Source: Alcanivorax sp. DSM 26293
Lineage (GTDB): Bacteria > Pseudomonadota > Gammaproteobacteria > Pseudomonadales > Alcanivoracaceae
Length of the DNA stretch: 64,000 nt
NCBI RefSeq assembly: GCF_900107995.1
Contig: NZ_FNUM01000002.1
Coordinates: 456,283 to 520,282, forward strand
Reading direction: 5' to 3'
Part shown: positions 63,211-64,000 of the stretch, in pieces
Numbering within the stretch: position 1 is the stretch's first letter
Layout: every line of letters begins with the position of its first letter
Program-made: the position numbers and the translations under genes
Notes under the pieces: generated by a model
Told to the model about the DNA's origin: nothing
The model's input: only the letters and a program-made list of their open reading frames with translations
Databases searched by the model: none

Positions 63211-63837
63211 ATGAGTGCAGTAATACCCGGAACATCCCTGGCCATTCATCCGGAACGCTTCCCGGATCCGGTGGACGACCTGCCAACGGATGGCATCCGC
63301 AAAGCCATATTGGCGGGGGGGTGCTTCTGGTGTGTGGAAGCAGTTTACCTCAATCTGGACGGCGTATTGGCGGTCACTTCTGGTTATACCGGTGGTCATG
63401 CCTCCCGCGCCAATTATGAGGCGGTCTGCAGCGGCACCACCGGTCACGCGGAAGCGGTGGAAATCGCCTACGACAGCAAGGTGATCAGCTATGGTAAATT
63501 GCTCAAGGTGTTCTTCTCCGTCGCCCACGACCCGACCCAGAAAGATCGCCAGGGCAACGACCGGGGCACCCAGTACCGCTCCGCCATTTTCTATCAGAGT
63601 GCGGAAGAAAAAGCGGTGGCCGGGGCCTATATCCAGCAGCTGGAAAACGCCGGGGCCTTTACCGCTCCCATCGTGACCACACTGGAACCCCTGGAAACTT
63701 TCTACCGGGGCGAGGATTACCACCAGAACTTCGCCAGTCACAACCCGAATCAGGGCTATATCGTTCACGTGGCCAAGCCCAAGGTGGAAAAGCTCATCCA
63801 CGCCTTTCCCGATCTGCTCAAGGGGGACACCCAATGA
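63211..63837 (+). CDS. msrA: Peptide methionine sulfoxide reductase MsrA
   Basis: A 208-residue MsrA with the catalytic Cys in LAGGCFWCVEAVY, TSGYTGGHASRANYEAVCSGTTGHAEAV, and PTQKDRQGNDRGTQYRSAIFY with substrate-binding residues. It reduces the S-form of methionine sulfoxide. The length is standard for the group with a short N-terminal extension. The start at 63211 follows GGAGG. The upstream open frame to 63067 is the REPIN region. It overlaps msrB by four bases. Confidence 0.96.
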   Translation: MSAVIPGTSLAIHPERFPDPVDDLPTDGIRKAILAGGCFWCVEAVYLNLDGVLAVTSGYTGGHASRANYEAVCSGTTGHAEAVEIAYDSKVISYGKLLKVFFSVAHDPTQKDRQGNDRGTQYRSAIFYQSAEEKAVAGAYIQQLENAGAFTAPIVTTLEPLETFYRGEDYHQNFASHNPNQGYIVHVAKPKVEKLIHAFPDLLKGDTQ

Positions 63838-64000
63838 GCGCAACACATTCCGCCAGCGGTCATGATCTGACCCCTCTCAGTGACACGGAAAAACAGCAAC
63901 GCGCGGAAAGCCTCACCGCCGAGGAAAGACGCATTCTCCTCAATCAGGGCACGGAACCTCCCTTCTGCGGCGGCCTGCTCGACAACAAGGAAAATGGCGT
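63834..64000 (+). CDS. msrB: Peptide methionine sulfoxide reductase MsrB, 5' part
   Basis: The first 55 codons are inside the window (MSATHSASGHDLTPLSDTEKQ and onward). They show the MsrB N-terminal PLSDTEKQQRAESLTAEERRILLNQGTEPPFCGGLLDNKENG, with the zinc/structural Cys in PFCGGL. The ATG overlaps the msrA stop (ATGA), so the two are translationally coupled. The catalytic C-terminal domain lies beyond the edge. Confidence 0.93.
   Translation, partial: MSATHSASGHDLTPLSDTEKQQRAESLTAEERRILLNQGTEPPFCGGLLDNKENG

Overview
The window looks like a chromosome segment of a GC-rich marine gammaproteobacterium. The nearest group I can name is Alcanivorax and its relatives, with Pseudomonas more distant. 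I infer this from gene content: a PA3496-type small acidic protein, tRNA-Ala and tRNA-Glu beside gltX, REP-like palindromes close to the Pseudomonas type, a dispersed set of alpha/beta hydrolases, and an alpha-methylacyl-CoA racemase. No database was searched, so the genus is only a suggestion. I see no phage, transposase, integron or CRISPR array. This is mostly core chromosome.

Layout. 1-3.5 kb: alpha/beta hydrolases and a MaoC-type hydratase on the minus strand. 3.5-7.3 kb: xthA, a voltage-sensor-like membrane protein, a single-domain response regulator and a Ser/Thr kinase on the plus strand. 7.3-14 kb: sixA-gpsA, htpG with a heat-shock promoter, a TIGR01777 epimerase and an unknown membrane protein on the minus strand. 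14.6-27.8 kb: the TCA block, sdhCDAB-sucAB-lpd-sucCD on the minus strand, divergent from gltA. 28-33.5 kb: lactonase-like protein, hydroxyacid dehydrogenase, amidohydrolase, an Xre/RES toxin-antitoxin pair, a HAD phosphatase and two tRNAs. 33.8-46 kb: gltX, a DUF4399 lipoprotein, ynfA, a UspA-SulP pair, dusA, tal, a TerB-like protein, mlaA, a bufferin (HvfABC) operon and a KAS III enzyme. 46.6-58.9 kb: hrpA, an M61 peptidase, a lipase-like hydrolase, a coiled-coil protein, an unusual MltF-like transglycosylase, and a TSP3-repeat lipoprotein with an OmpA-type porin. 59-64 kb: a ceramidase-like protein, a lipoprotein, an alpha-methylacyl-CoA racemase, msrA and the start of msrB.

How the genes work together. 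sdhCDAB, sucAB-lpd, sucCD and gltA cover citrate synthesis and the 2-oxoglutarate-to-fumarate part of the cycle. hvfA-hvfB-hvfC forms a peptide-modification unit thought to handle copper. The OmpA/TSP3 pair, MlaA and the transglycosylase act at the envelope. msrA/msrB repair oxidised methionine.

The most unusual signal is non-coding. Six intergenic sites carry inverted repeats whose arms are built from degenerate units of 7 bp. The unit sequence differs from site to site, but the architecture is the same: a heptad-periodic left arm, a spacer of variable length, and the reverse complement of the heptads in the right arm. They lie at 18189-18257, 27820-27906, 33741-33838, 36096-36168, 40360-40526 and 42000-42179. 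REPIN-like palindrome pairs at four further places, one of them enclosing a heptad element, and an array of mini-hairpins upstream of gpsA add to this.
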